NCBI RefSeq assembly: GCF_031844705.1
Contig: NZ_CP134609.1
Location: 6,510,001 to 6,574,000, forward strand
Source of the DNA: Streptomyces sp. ITFR-16
GTDB taxonomy: Bacteria; Actinomycetota; Actinomycetes; Streptomycetales; Streptomycetaceae
DNA: 64,000 nucleotides
Reading direction: 5' to 3'
Below, piece after piece: positions 57,431 to 64,000 of the stretch. How positions within the stretch are numbered: position 1 is the first letter of the stretch; each line of letters starts with the position of its first letter. The translations under genes were made by a program, and so were the position numbers. The notes beneath the pieces are model-generated. The model did not search any database. It saw only the letters and a list, made by a program, of their open reading frames with translations, and was not told the DNA's origin.

Positions 57431-58681
57431 GTGGACGAGAGCGGCGACAGCGGGCGGCCGCAGCCCGGCCCAGGGGGAACGGACCCCGGCGGCGGCCCCG
57501 GCAAGGACGCGCCCCGGCGCCGGGACGAACCCGGCGGCGGCATCCTCATGGGCCGCCCCTTCGGTGTGCCCGTCTACGTCGCCCCCAGCTGGTTCCTCGT
57601 GGCGGCCCTGATCACCTGGGTCTTCGGGGGCCAGCTCGACCGCGTGCTGCCCGACCTCGGCGCGGCCCGCTACCTGGTCGCCCTCTTCTTCGCGATCGCC
57701 TTCTACGCCTCCGTACTCGTCCACGAGCTCGCGCACACGGTCGCCGCACTGCGCTACAAGCTCCCGGTCCGCCGCATCCAGCTCCAGTTCTTCGGCGGCG
57801 TCTCCGAGATCGAGAAGGAGTCCGAGACCCCGGGCCGCGAATTCGTCCTCGCCTTCGTCGGCCCGCTGCTCTCCCTGGTCCTCGCCGGCGTCTTCTACGT
57901 CCCCCTGAAGTTCGTCGAACGCGGCACCGTCCCGGCCGTCCTGCTCGGCGGCCTGATGATCTCCAACCTGATCGTCGCCGCCTTCAACCTGCTGCCGGGG
58001 CTCCCGCTCGACGGCGGCCGCATGCTCCGCGCGGTCGTCTGGAAGATCACCGGCCGCCCCATGAGCGGCACCGTCGCCGCCGCCTGGGTCGGCCGCGCCC
58101 TCGCCGTGGGCACCCTCGTCGGCCTCCCGCTCGTCACCCAGACCGGGTTCCTCGGGAACGACACCAGCGACATCAGCGGCATGGACACCGTCACCGACGC
58201 CCTGCTCGCCGCGATCCTCGCCGCCATCATCTGGACCGGCGCAGGCAACAGCCTGCGCATGGCCCGGCTCCGCGAACACCTCCCCGACCTGCGCGCCCGC
58301 AGCCTCACCCGGCGCGCCGTCCCGGTCGAGGCCGCCACCCCGCTCTCCGAGGCACTGCGCCGGGCCAACGAGGCCGGCGCCCGCGCCCTGGTCGTCGTCG
58401 ACGGCAACGGTGAGCCCAAGGCCGTCGTCCGGGAGGCCGCGATCGTCGCCGTCCCCGAGCACCGCCGCCCCTGGGTCGCCGTCAGCGGCCTCGCCCAGGA
58501 CCTCACCGACGGCATGAGGGTCTCCGCCGAACTCGCCGGCGAAGCGCTCCTGGACCGCCTCAAGGCCAGCCCCGCCACCGAGTACCTCGTCGTCGAGGAC
58601 ACCGGCGAGATCTACGGGGTGCTGTCCACCGCCGACGTCGAGCGGGCGTTCGTCGCCGCCATGGCCCGCCCCGCCGCCTGA
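57431..58681 (+). CDS. Site-2 protease family zinc metalloprotease with CBS domains
   Basis: 416 aa. A Gly/Pro-rich hydrophilic N-terminus of about 40 residues, membrane segments, the zinc motif HELAH (in VLVHELAHTVAA), the second metal motif NLLPGLPLDGGR, more membrane segments, then a cytosolic pair of CBS repeats (VEAATPLSEALRRANEAG ... EDTGEIYGVLSTADVERAF). Cleaves a substrate within the membrane, perhaps an anti-sigma factor; the target is unknown. GTG 57431 has AAGGGA just upstream; a GTG 10 codons earlier lacks it. Confidence 0.88.
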   Translation: MDESGDSGRPQPGPGGTDPGGGPGKDAPRRRDEPGGGILMGRPFGVPVYVAPSWFLVAALITWVFGGQLDRVLPDLGAARYLVALFFAIAFYASVLVHELAHTVAALRYKLPVRRIQLQFFGGVSEIEKESETPGREFVLAFVGPLLSLVLAGVFYVPLKFVERGTVPAVLLGGLMISNLIVAAFNLLPGLPLDGGRMLRAVVWKITGRPMSGTVAAAWVGRALAVGTLVGLPLVTQTGFLGNDTSDISGMDTVTDALLAAILAAIIWTGAGNSLRMARLREHLPDLRARSLTRRAVPVEAATPLSEALRRANEAGARALVVVDGNGEPKAVVREAAIVAVPEHRRPWVAVSGLAQDLTDGMRVSAELAGEALLDRLKASPATEYLVVEDTGEIYGVLSTADVERAFVAAMARPAA

Positions 58682-58697
58682 GGCCCGCACGCCCGTA

Positions 58698-58711
58698 CGC
58701 CCGTACGGGCG
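58698..58711. repeat. 14-bp perfect palindrome between the protease and trmI genes
   Basis: CGCCCGTACGGGCG, 16 nt after the protease stop; a short terminator or a protein site. Confidence 0.4.
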
Positions 58712-58738
58712 AGCGGTCGGCGGCCCCGGAAACACCGG

Positions 58739-58744
58739 TACGCT
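58739..58744 (+). promoter_or_regulatory. -10 box of a probable leaderless trmI promoter
   Basis: TACGCT ends 6 nt before the ATG at 58751; no Shine-Dalgarno. Confidence 0.5.
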
Positions 58745-58750
58745 GGTCAC

Positions 58751-59656
58751 ATGTCTGAACCGACCGGTGCCGCCCGCCGACGCGGGCCCTTCAAGGTCGG
58801 GGACCAGGTCCAGCTCACCGATCCCAAGGGACGCCACTACACCTTCACGCTCGAAGCCGGAAAGAACTTCCACACCCACAAGGGTTCTTTCCCGCACGAC
58901 GAGCTGATCGGTGCTCCCGAGGGCAGTGTTGTCCGTACCACGGGAAACGTCGCCTACCTCGCGCTGCGCCCCCTGCTCCCCGACTACGTCCTGTCCATGC
59001 CCCGCGGCGCCGCCGTGGTCTACCCCAAGGACGCGGGGCAGATCCTGGCCTTCGGCGACATCTTCCCCGGCGCCCGCGTCGTGGAAGCCGGCGTCGGCTC
59101 CGGCGCGCTCTCCACGTTCCTGCTCCGCGCCATCGGCGAGCACGGCATGCTGCACTCCTACGAGCGCCGCGAGGACTTCGCCGAGATCGCCCAGCAGAAC
59201 GTCGAGCGCTACTTCGGCAGCCCGCACCCCGCCTGGCAGCTCACCGTCGGCGACCTCCAGGACAACCTCACGGACACCGACGTGGACCGGGTCGTGCTGG
59301 ACATGCTCGCCCCCTGGGAGTGCCTGGACGTCGTCTCCAAGGCCCTGGTGCCCGGCGGCATCCTGTGCGCGTACGTCGCGACGACCACGCAGCTCTCCCG
59401 GACGGTCGAGTCCATCCGTGAGATCGGCTGCTTCGCGGAGCCCCAGCCCTGGGAGTCGATGATCCGCAACTGGCACGTCGAGGGTCTCGCCGTGCGCCCG
59501 GACCACCGCATGATCGGCCACACCGGCTTCCTGGTCACCGCCCGCAGGCTCGCCGACGGGGTCCAGGCCCCGCCGCGCCGCCGCCGCCCCTCCAAGGGCG
59601 CCTACGGCGAGGACTACGACGGACCCGGCAGCCGCAGCGGCTCCGACCGCGACTGA
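58751..59656 (+). CDS. trmI: tRNA (adenine-N1)-methyltransferase, TrmI/m1A58 type
   Basis: 301 aa. N-terminal beta domain (FKVGDQVQLTDPKGRHYTF), the SAM-binding motif VVEAGVGSGALSTFLLRAIG, YERREDFAEIAQQNVE, and the catalytic region VVLDMLAPWECLD. Methylates A58 of tRNA as a tetramer. The C-terminal tail is basic and disordered (PPRRRRPSKGAYGEDYDG). In actinobacteria it commonly lies upstream of the proteasome genes, as here. Confidence 0.93.
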   Translation: MSEPTGAARRRGPFKVGDQVQLTDPKGRHYTFTLEAGKNFHTHKGSFPHDELIGAPEGSVVRTTGNVAYLALRPLLPDYVLSMPRGAAVVYPKDAGQILAFGDIFPGARVVEAGVGSGALSTFLLRAIGEHGMLHSYERREDFAEIAQQNVERYFGSPHPAWQLTVGDLQDNLTDTDVDRVVLDMLAPWECLDVVSKALVPGGILCAYVATTTQLSRTVESIREIGCFAEPQPWESMIRNWHVEGLAVRPDHRMIGHTGFLVTARRLADGVQAPPRRRRPSKGAYGEDYDGPGSRSGSDRD

Positions 59657-59676
59657 CCGTCGCGCAACAGACCGGC

Positions 59677-59720
59677 GCCGCCGCCGAGTTCCCGGACCGA
59701 CCCGGGAACTCGGCGGCGGC
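59677..59720 (+). terminator. Strong terminator after trmI
   Basis: GCCGCCGCCGAGTTCCCGG (59677-59695) pairs perfectly with 59702-59720: 19-bp stem, 6-nt loop. Confidence 0.85.
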
Positions 59721-59924
59721 GTCCTCGCGTTCCGGGAAAGGCAGGGCCCGGGGCGGGCCGCCCGGGAATCGGCGTGCCCGGGGCACGATCCGCCGCGACC
59801 CCACCGTTCCGCTGCCGTGTGAGGTGTGGCACGATGCTGGACACCCCACCCGCCGCCGACGTCCCGCCGGTGGCACCGCCTCATCCGGCGCTCCGCACCA
59901 CAGGAACCACAGGAGACATCCCGC

Positions 59925-60515
59925 GTGCAGACCTCCGCGCTCCCGGACCTCGCGCACACCAACACCACGCCGATGCACTGGCTCGCCACCGCGGCGGCCA
60001 TGGCCGCCGTCGTCGCGGCCGCCGGTCTGCTCCAGCCCGATGCGAGCGCTTCGGCCTCCACCCCGCACAACACCGCCGCCGCCCGTCACGGCACCGTGAC
60101 GGCCGCCGCGCCCGACCCGGCGAAGGCCGCGTACCCCCTGGAGTGCGGCGGCGTCGGCACCACCGTGGCCAAACAGGCCCCCGGTGACCTCGACGGCGAC
60201 GACCGGCCCGAGACCGTCGCGGTGGTCCACTGCGCGGCCGGATCCGGCACCCCGCCCAGCGGCGTCTATGTCCTCACACAGGGAAGCGGGGCCGCACCCA
60301 GGATCGTCGCGACCCTGGTGGACCCCGCCCAGCAGATGAGCATCGGTGACTTCACCGTGCGTGACCGCGTCATCTCGGCCACCCTGCTCGGCTACTCCTC
60401 GTCCTCGGTGCCCAGCTGCTGCCCGGACGAGCAGGAGAAGGTCACCTGGCAGTGGCAGAACGGTGCCTTCGTCCGGACGAGCCAGTCCGCCGAGCCCGCG
60501 GCCGCCGGCGTCTGA
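59925..60515 (+). CDS. Small exported protein of unknown function
   Basis: 196 aa. GTG with AGGAG 9 nt before it. After a short hydrophilic start (QTSALPDLAHTNTTPMHW) comes a hydrophobic segment (LATAAAMAAVVAAAGLL) acting as signal or anchor, then a small beta-rich domain with GDLDGDDRPETVAVV, reminiscent of FG-GAP/VCBS calcium-binding repeats, and cysteines in YPLECGG, HCAAG and PSCCPDE. No defined function. It stands alone between terminators and is convergent with the ferredoxin gene. Confidence 0.7.
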   Translation: MQTSALPDLAHTNTTPMHWLATAAAMAAVVAAAGLLQPDASASASTPHNTAAARHGTVTAAAPDPAKAAYPLECGGVGTTVAKQAPGDLDGDDRPETVAVVHCAAGSGTPPSGVYVLTQGSGAAPRIVATLVDPAQQMSIGDFTVRDRVISATLLGYSSSSVPSCCPDEQEKVTWQWQNGAFVRTSQSAEPAAAGV

Positions 60516-60519
60516 CCGG

Positions 60520-60831
60520 TCAGGCGGCCTCGGGGCCGAAGACCTCGACCCTGTCCGAAACCCGACGTACGTGGATGCAGTCGCCCGGGCACTCCTTGGC
60601 CGAGTCCACCACGTCCTGGAGCAGCGGCAGCGGCACCGGGGTGGTCGCGCCCTTGTCCTGGAGCAGCTCGTCCTGGTCGCTCTTCACATAGGCCAGGCCG
60701 TCGATGTCCAGCTCGAACACCTCGGGCGCGTACTGCACGCAGATGCCGTCCCCCGTGCAGAGGTCCTGGTCGATCCAGACCTCCAGGTCCTGCGTCTCAC
60801 TGCCGGTGGGAGCGTCCTGCTGCACGGTCAT
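60520..60831 (-). CDS. Ferredoxin (3Fe-4S/4Fe-4S type)
   Basis: 103 aa, AGGAG before the ATG. Cluster cysteines C25 and C31 (LCTGDGICVQYAPEVFE) and C81 (KECPGDC), with C85 nearby; the aspartate at 28 replaces the second ligand, pointing to a 3Fe-4S cluster. A long loop (DKGATTPVPLPLLQ) lies before the last ligand. The electron-transfer partner is not adjacent; it is divergent from arc, across a 241-bp gap. Confidence 0.85.
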   Translation of the reverse strand: MTVQQDAPTGSETQDLEVWIDQDLCTGDGICVQYAPEVFELDIDGLAYVKSDQDELLQDKGATTPVPLPLLQDVVDSAKECPGDCIHVRRVSDRVEVFGPEAA

Positions 60832-61028
60832 TTCTCCTGCCGTTTCCTGCGTATCCGAACCAAAAAAAGCCAGCCCTGACGGGTGTTGAACAGTTCGACG
60901 ATACAACCGGCCGCTTTCCGATGTTGAAGGGTGGGTATTCCCCTGACACGAGGGAGAGCGCAAGGGTGAAGATCGGACACACCCCGCAGTCTTTGTGATC
61001 TAGGGGTTTCAATCATCACCCACCCAGG

Positions 61029-61034
61029 TAGGGT
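61029..61034 (+). promoter_or_regulatory. Possible -10 box for arc
   Basis: TAGGGT about 39 nt before the GTG, with a weak TTTCAA 16 bp upstream. Tentative. Confidence 0.3.
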
Positions 61035-61072
61035 CAGGAAGCGTCCAGCTCCCCTTGGAGGAGGTGAGGACC

Positions 61073-62839
61073 GTGGCAGCCCACGACGACGACATCAACC
61101 GCGGCATCCGGCCCGGGCGGGGGTCCGATGACCCAGCCGGCCAGGTCGCCTATCTCGAGCAGGAAATCGCCGTCCTGCGACGTAAGCTCGCCGACTCTCC
61201 GCGTCATACGAGGATTCTCGAAGAGCGGATCGTCGAGTTGCAGACCAACCTCGCAGGCGTGTCCGCGCAGAACGAGCGGCTCGCAAGCACACTCCGTGAG
61301 GCCCGCGACCAGATCGTGGCCCTCAAGGAAGAGGTCGACCGGCTCGCACAGCCGCCGGCCGGCTTCGGTGTGTTCCTGCAGGCGAACGAGGACGGTACCT
61401 GCGACATCTTCACCGGGGGCCGCAAGCTCCGGGTGAACGTCAGTCCCAGTGTTGAGCTCGACGGCCTCCGGCGGGGCCAGGAAGTCATGCTCAACGAAGC
61501 GCTCAACGTGGTCGACGCCATGGAATTCGAGCGGGCCGGGGACATCGTCACCCTCAAGGAGATCCTTGAGGACGGCGAACGAGCCCTGGTCATCGGGCAC
61601 ACCGACGAGGAACGGGTGGTGAGGCTCGCCGAGCCCTTGCTGGACATCACCATCCGTCCCGGCGACGCCCTGCTGCTCGAACCCAGGTCCGGCTACGTCT
61701 ACGAAGTTGTTCCCAAGAGCGAGGTCGAAGAACTCGTCCTCGAAGAAGTCCCCGACATCGACTACGACAAGATCGGCGGCCTGGGCGATCAGATCGAGCT
61801 CATCCGCGACGCGGTCGAGCTCCCTTATCTCCACCCCGACCTCTTCAAGGAACACGAGCTGCGGCCGCCGAAGGGCATCCTGCTCTACGGGCCGCCCGGA
61901 TGCGGCAAGACGCTCATCGCCAAGGCGGTGGCCAACTCCCTTGCGAAGAAGGTCGCCGAAGTCACCGGCCAGCCCGCCGGGAAGAGCTACTTCCTGAACA
62001 TCAAGGGCCCCGAGCTCCTCAACAAGTACGTCGGCGAGACCGAGCGTCACATCCGCCTGGTCTTCCAGCGTGCCCGTGAGAAGGCGAGTGAGGGTACCCC
62101 CGTCATCGTCTTCTTCGACGAGATGGAGTCGCTCTTCCGCACCCGCGGATCCGGCGTCAGCTCGGACGTGGAGAACACCATCGTCCCCCAGCTGCTCGCC
62201 GAGATCGACGGCGTCGAGGGCCTGGAGAACGTCATCGTCATCGGGGCCTCCAACCGCGAGGACATGATCGACCCCGCCATCCTGCGACCCGGCCGCCTCG
62301 ATGTGAAGATCAAGATCGAGCGCCCCGACGCAGAGGCCGCGAAGGACATCTTCGCGAAGTACCTCACGCCCTCGCTGCCCCTGCACGCGGACGACCTCGC
62401 GGAGCACACCGGCTCCAAGGAGGCCGCGGCGCACGCCATGATCCAGTCGGTCGTCGAGCGGATGTACACCGAGTCCGAGGAGAACCGCTTCCTCGAGGTC
62501 ACGTACGCCAACGGCGACAAGGAGGTCCTGTACTTCAAGGACTTCAACTCCGGCGCGATGATCCAGAACATCGTCGACCGGGCCAAGAAGATGGCCATCA
62601 AGGCCTTCCTCGAGCAGGGCCAGAAGGGTCTTCGCGTCTCCCACCTCCTCCAGGCATGCGTGGACGAGTTCAAGGAGAACGAGGACCTGCCGAACACCAC
62701 CAACCCGGACGACTGGGCCCGGATCTCCGGCAAGAAGGGTGAGCGGATCGTCTTCATCCGCACACTCGTCACCGGAAAACAGGGTGCCGACACCGGTCGC
62801 TCCATCGACACGGTGGCAAACACCGGGCAGTACCTGTAG
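61073..62839 (+). CDS. arc: AAA+ proteasome-associated ATPase (ARC/Mpa)
   Basis: 588 aa, the length I recall for S. coelicolor ARC. An N-terminal coiled coil (VAYLEQEIAVLRRKLADSP onward) recognises Pup; two OB-fold interdomains follow, then the AAA+ domain with Walker A GPPGCGKT (about 273-280), Walker B VIVFFDEMES and sensor GASNRED. The C-terminus GQYL is the motif that docks to the 20S proteasome. Unfolds pupylated proteins and feeds them to the proteasome. GTG 61073 follows a GAGGTGAGGA site; a TTG six codons earlier is open. Confidence 0.94.
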   Translation: MAAHDDDINRGIRPGRGSDDPAGQVAYLEQEIAVLRRKLADSPRHTRILEERIVELQTNLAGVSAQNERLASTLREARDQIVALKEEVDRLAQPPAGFGVFLQANEDGTCDIFTGGRKLRVNVSPSVELDGLRRGQEVMLNEALNVVDAMEFERAGDIVTLKEILEDGERALVIGHTDEERVVRLAEPLLDITIRPGDALLLEPRSGYVYEVVPKSEVEELVLEEVPDIDYDKIGGLGDQIELIRDAVELPYLHPDLFKEHELRPPKGILLYGPPGCGKTLIAKAVANSLAKKVAEVTGQPAGKSYFLNIKGPELLNKYVGETERHIRLVFQRAREKASEGTPVIVFFDEMESLFRTRGSGVSSDVENTIVPQLLAEIDGVEGLENVIVIGASNREDMIDPAILRPGRLDVKIKIERPDAEAAKDIFAKYLTPSLPLHADDLAEHTGSKEAAAHAMIQSVVERMYTESEENRFLEVTYANGDKEVLYFKDFNSGAMIQNIVDRAKKMAIKAFLEQGQKGLRVSHLLQACVDEFKENEDLPNTTNPDDWARISGKKGERIVFIRTLVTGKQGADTGRSIDTVANTGQYL

Positions 62840-62846
62840 AACGCAG

Positions 62847-62884
62847 ACCGGCTGCGGATGCCCGGCCGGGCATCCGCAGCCGGT
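62847..62884 (+). terminator. Perfect 38-bp palindrome after arc
   Basis: ACCGGCTGCGGATGCCCGG joined directly to its complement (62866-62884); a hairpin of about 17 bp with a GGCC loop, followed by TGCTTT. It separates arc from dop. Confidence 0.85.
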
Positions 62885-63076
62885 TGCTTTCCGGACAGCC
62901 GCCACGACACCGCAGTAATGACGTAATTGATCTCCCCACCAGCACAGAGGCGTTCTAGGCTCTGGCGTACCGCCCGGTCGCGCAGTGCGGGGACGGACGG
63001 ACCGCGCACGCACCGGAGAAGCAGCGGTACTTGAGCGCCGCCCCGGAAGGGAGCGCCGCCGGGCAAGGAGGGCCGC

Positions 63077-64000
63077 ATGACCGTACGGCGAGTAATGGGC
63101 ATCGAGACCGAGTACGGGATCTCCGTGCCCGGACACCCCAACGCCAATGCCATGCTCACCTCGTCCCAGATCGTCAACGCGTACGCGGCGGCGATGCACC
63201 GGGCGCGCCGCGCCCGCTGGGACTTCGAGGAGGAGAACCCGCTGCGAGACGCGCGAGGCTTCGACCTCGCCCGCGAGACCGCCGACTCCAGCCAGCTCAC
63301 GGACGAGGACATCGGCCTGGCCAATGTCATCCTCACCAACGGGGCCCGGCTCTACGTCGACCACGCGCACCCCGAGTACAGCTCGCCGGAGATCACCAAT
63401 CCCCGGGACGCGGTCCTGTGGGACAAGGCCGGCGAGCGCATCATGGCCGAGGCCGCCGAGCGCGCGGCCCAGCTCCCCGGCGCCCAGCCGATCCACCTCT
63501 ACAAGAACAACACCGACAACAAGGGCGCCTCGTACGGCACGCACGAGAACTATCTGATGAAGCGCGAGACGCCGTTCTCCGACATCGTGCGCCATCTGAC
63601 CCCGTTCTTCGTCTCGCGCCAGGTCGTCACCGGTGCCGGACGGGTCGGAATCGGCCAGGACGGCCACGAGCACGGCTTCCAGATCAGCCAGCGCGCCGAC
63701 TACTTCGAGGTCGAGGTCGGGCTGGAGACCACCCTCAAGCGCCCGATCATCAACACCCGCGACGAGCCCCACTCCGACGCCGAGAAGTACCGCCGGCTCC
63801 ATGTGATCATCGGCGACGCGAACCTCTCGGAGATCTCCACCTACCTCAAGCTGGGCACCACCTCGCTCGTCCTGTCCATGATCGAGGACGGCTTCATCAA
63901 CGTCGACCTGGCCGTGGACCAGCCCGTGCGCACGCTGCACGAGGTCTCCCACGACCCGGACCTCCGGCAGCTGATCACGCTGCGCAGCGGCCGGACACTC
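63077..64000 (+). CDS. dop: Pup deamidase/depupylase, 3' end beyond window
   Basis: 308 codons visible, open to the window end. AAGGAGG precedes the ATG. The carboxylate-amine ligase-like fold begins VRRVMGIETEYGISVPGHPNAN, then YVDHAHPEYSSPE, YKNNTDNKGASYGTHENYL and TGAGRVGIG, diagnostic of Dop rather than PafA. Dop deamidates Pup-Gln and removes Pup from substrates. In Streptomyces pup and the proteasome subunit genes normally follow. There is a 237-bp gap with a terminator after arc, so dop has its own promoter. Confidence 0.94.
   Translation, partial: MTVRRVMGIETEYGISVPGHPNANAMLTSSQIVNAYAAAMHRARRARWDFEEENPLRDARGFDLARETADSSQLTDEDIGLANVILTNGARLYVDHAHPEYSSPEITNPRDAVLWDKAGERIMAEAAERAAQLPGAQPIHLYKNNTDNKGASYGTHENYLMKRETPFSDIVRHLTPFFVSRQVVTGAGRVGIGQDGHEHGFQISQRADYFEVEVGLETTLKRPIINTRDEPHSDAEKYRRLHVIIGDANLSEISTYLKLGTTSLVLSMIEDGFINVDLAVDQPVRTLHEVSHDPDLRQLITLRSGRTL

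Noticed and set aside
61034..63952. A 972-codon open frame antisense to arc and dop
   Set aside because: No recognisable motif; both sense genes are well conserved. Same composition artefact.
1..64000. Insertion sequences, prophage genes or a secondary-metabolite cluster
   Set aside because: No transposase, integrase, phage structural, PKS, NRPS or terpene synthase motif was seen on either strand.

Overview
The window is chromosomal DNA from a Streptomyces-type actinomycete. The evidence is the very high G+C with strong third-position G/C bias, a chaplin pair (chpH and a long LPxTG-type chaplin), mycothiol genes (mshC and a mycothiol-dependent formaldehyde dehydrogenase), the Pup-proteasome genes arc and dop, and a gylR-glpFKD glycerol regulon. 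The gene order resembles what I recall of the S. coelicolor core region around gyl, chpH/chpC and arc. I see no insertion sequence, prophage, CRISPR array or secondary-metabolite cluster.

Layout. 1-8.8 kb: a cut phosphotransferase, glucarate dehydratase, a quinone oxidoreductase, a minus-strand run (DMT exporter, NUDIX, two DUF202 membrane proteins), a flavin dehydrogenase and an aromatic-acid-exporter-like protein. 8.8-15.3 kb: an ASCH protein, an exported molybdopterin oxidoreductase with its cytochrome b, the gluconate genes gntR/gntK/gntP, and a mycothiol formaldehyde-detoxification pair. 15.3-18.9 kb: a pseudouridine synthase, two related exported proteins of unknown function and tRNA-Leu(GAG). 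19-22.7 kb: an M20 peptidase, two chaplins and two small conserved genes. 22.7-29.2 kb: a RecD-like protein whose ATPase motifs have decayed, an aldo/keto reductase, an F420-type oxidoreductase, a ferritin-like protein and CorA.

29.2-32.8 kb holds a histidine phosphatase, a DUF3090 protein with a zinc-knuckle tail, a small kinase-like protein and mshC. The first three form a conserved actinobacterial neighbourhood without an assigned role, and this is the best candidate here for an undescribed system. 32.9-44 kb: a secreted GH31 glycosidase, a PAC2 protein, and a sugar-acid regulon (L-fuconate dehydratase, SDR, ABC transporter, FadR-type regulator) tied together by an identical 12-bp operator at both ends. 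44-49.2 kb: glpD, glpK, glpF and gylR. 49.4-59.7 kb: metH, a HAD phosphatase, an orphan solute-binding lipoprotein, an orphan response regulator coupled to a RecB-type nuclease, a site-2 protease and trmI. 59.9-64 kb: a small exported protein, a ferredoxin, the proteasome ATPase arc and the start of dop, which runs off the window.

Two kinds of control signal recur. Many genes have no Shine-Dalgarno but carry a TANNNT box 6-7 nt before the start codon, as expected for leaderless transcripts. Most convergent or operon-ending junctions carry GC-rich hairpins with long perfect stems. All assignments come from reading motifs; no database search was run.
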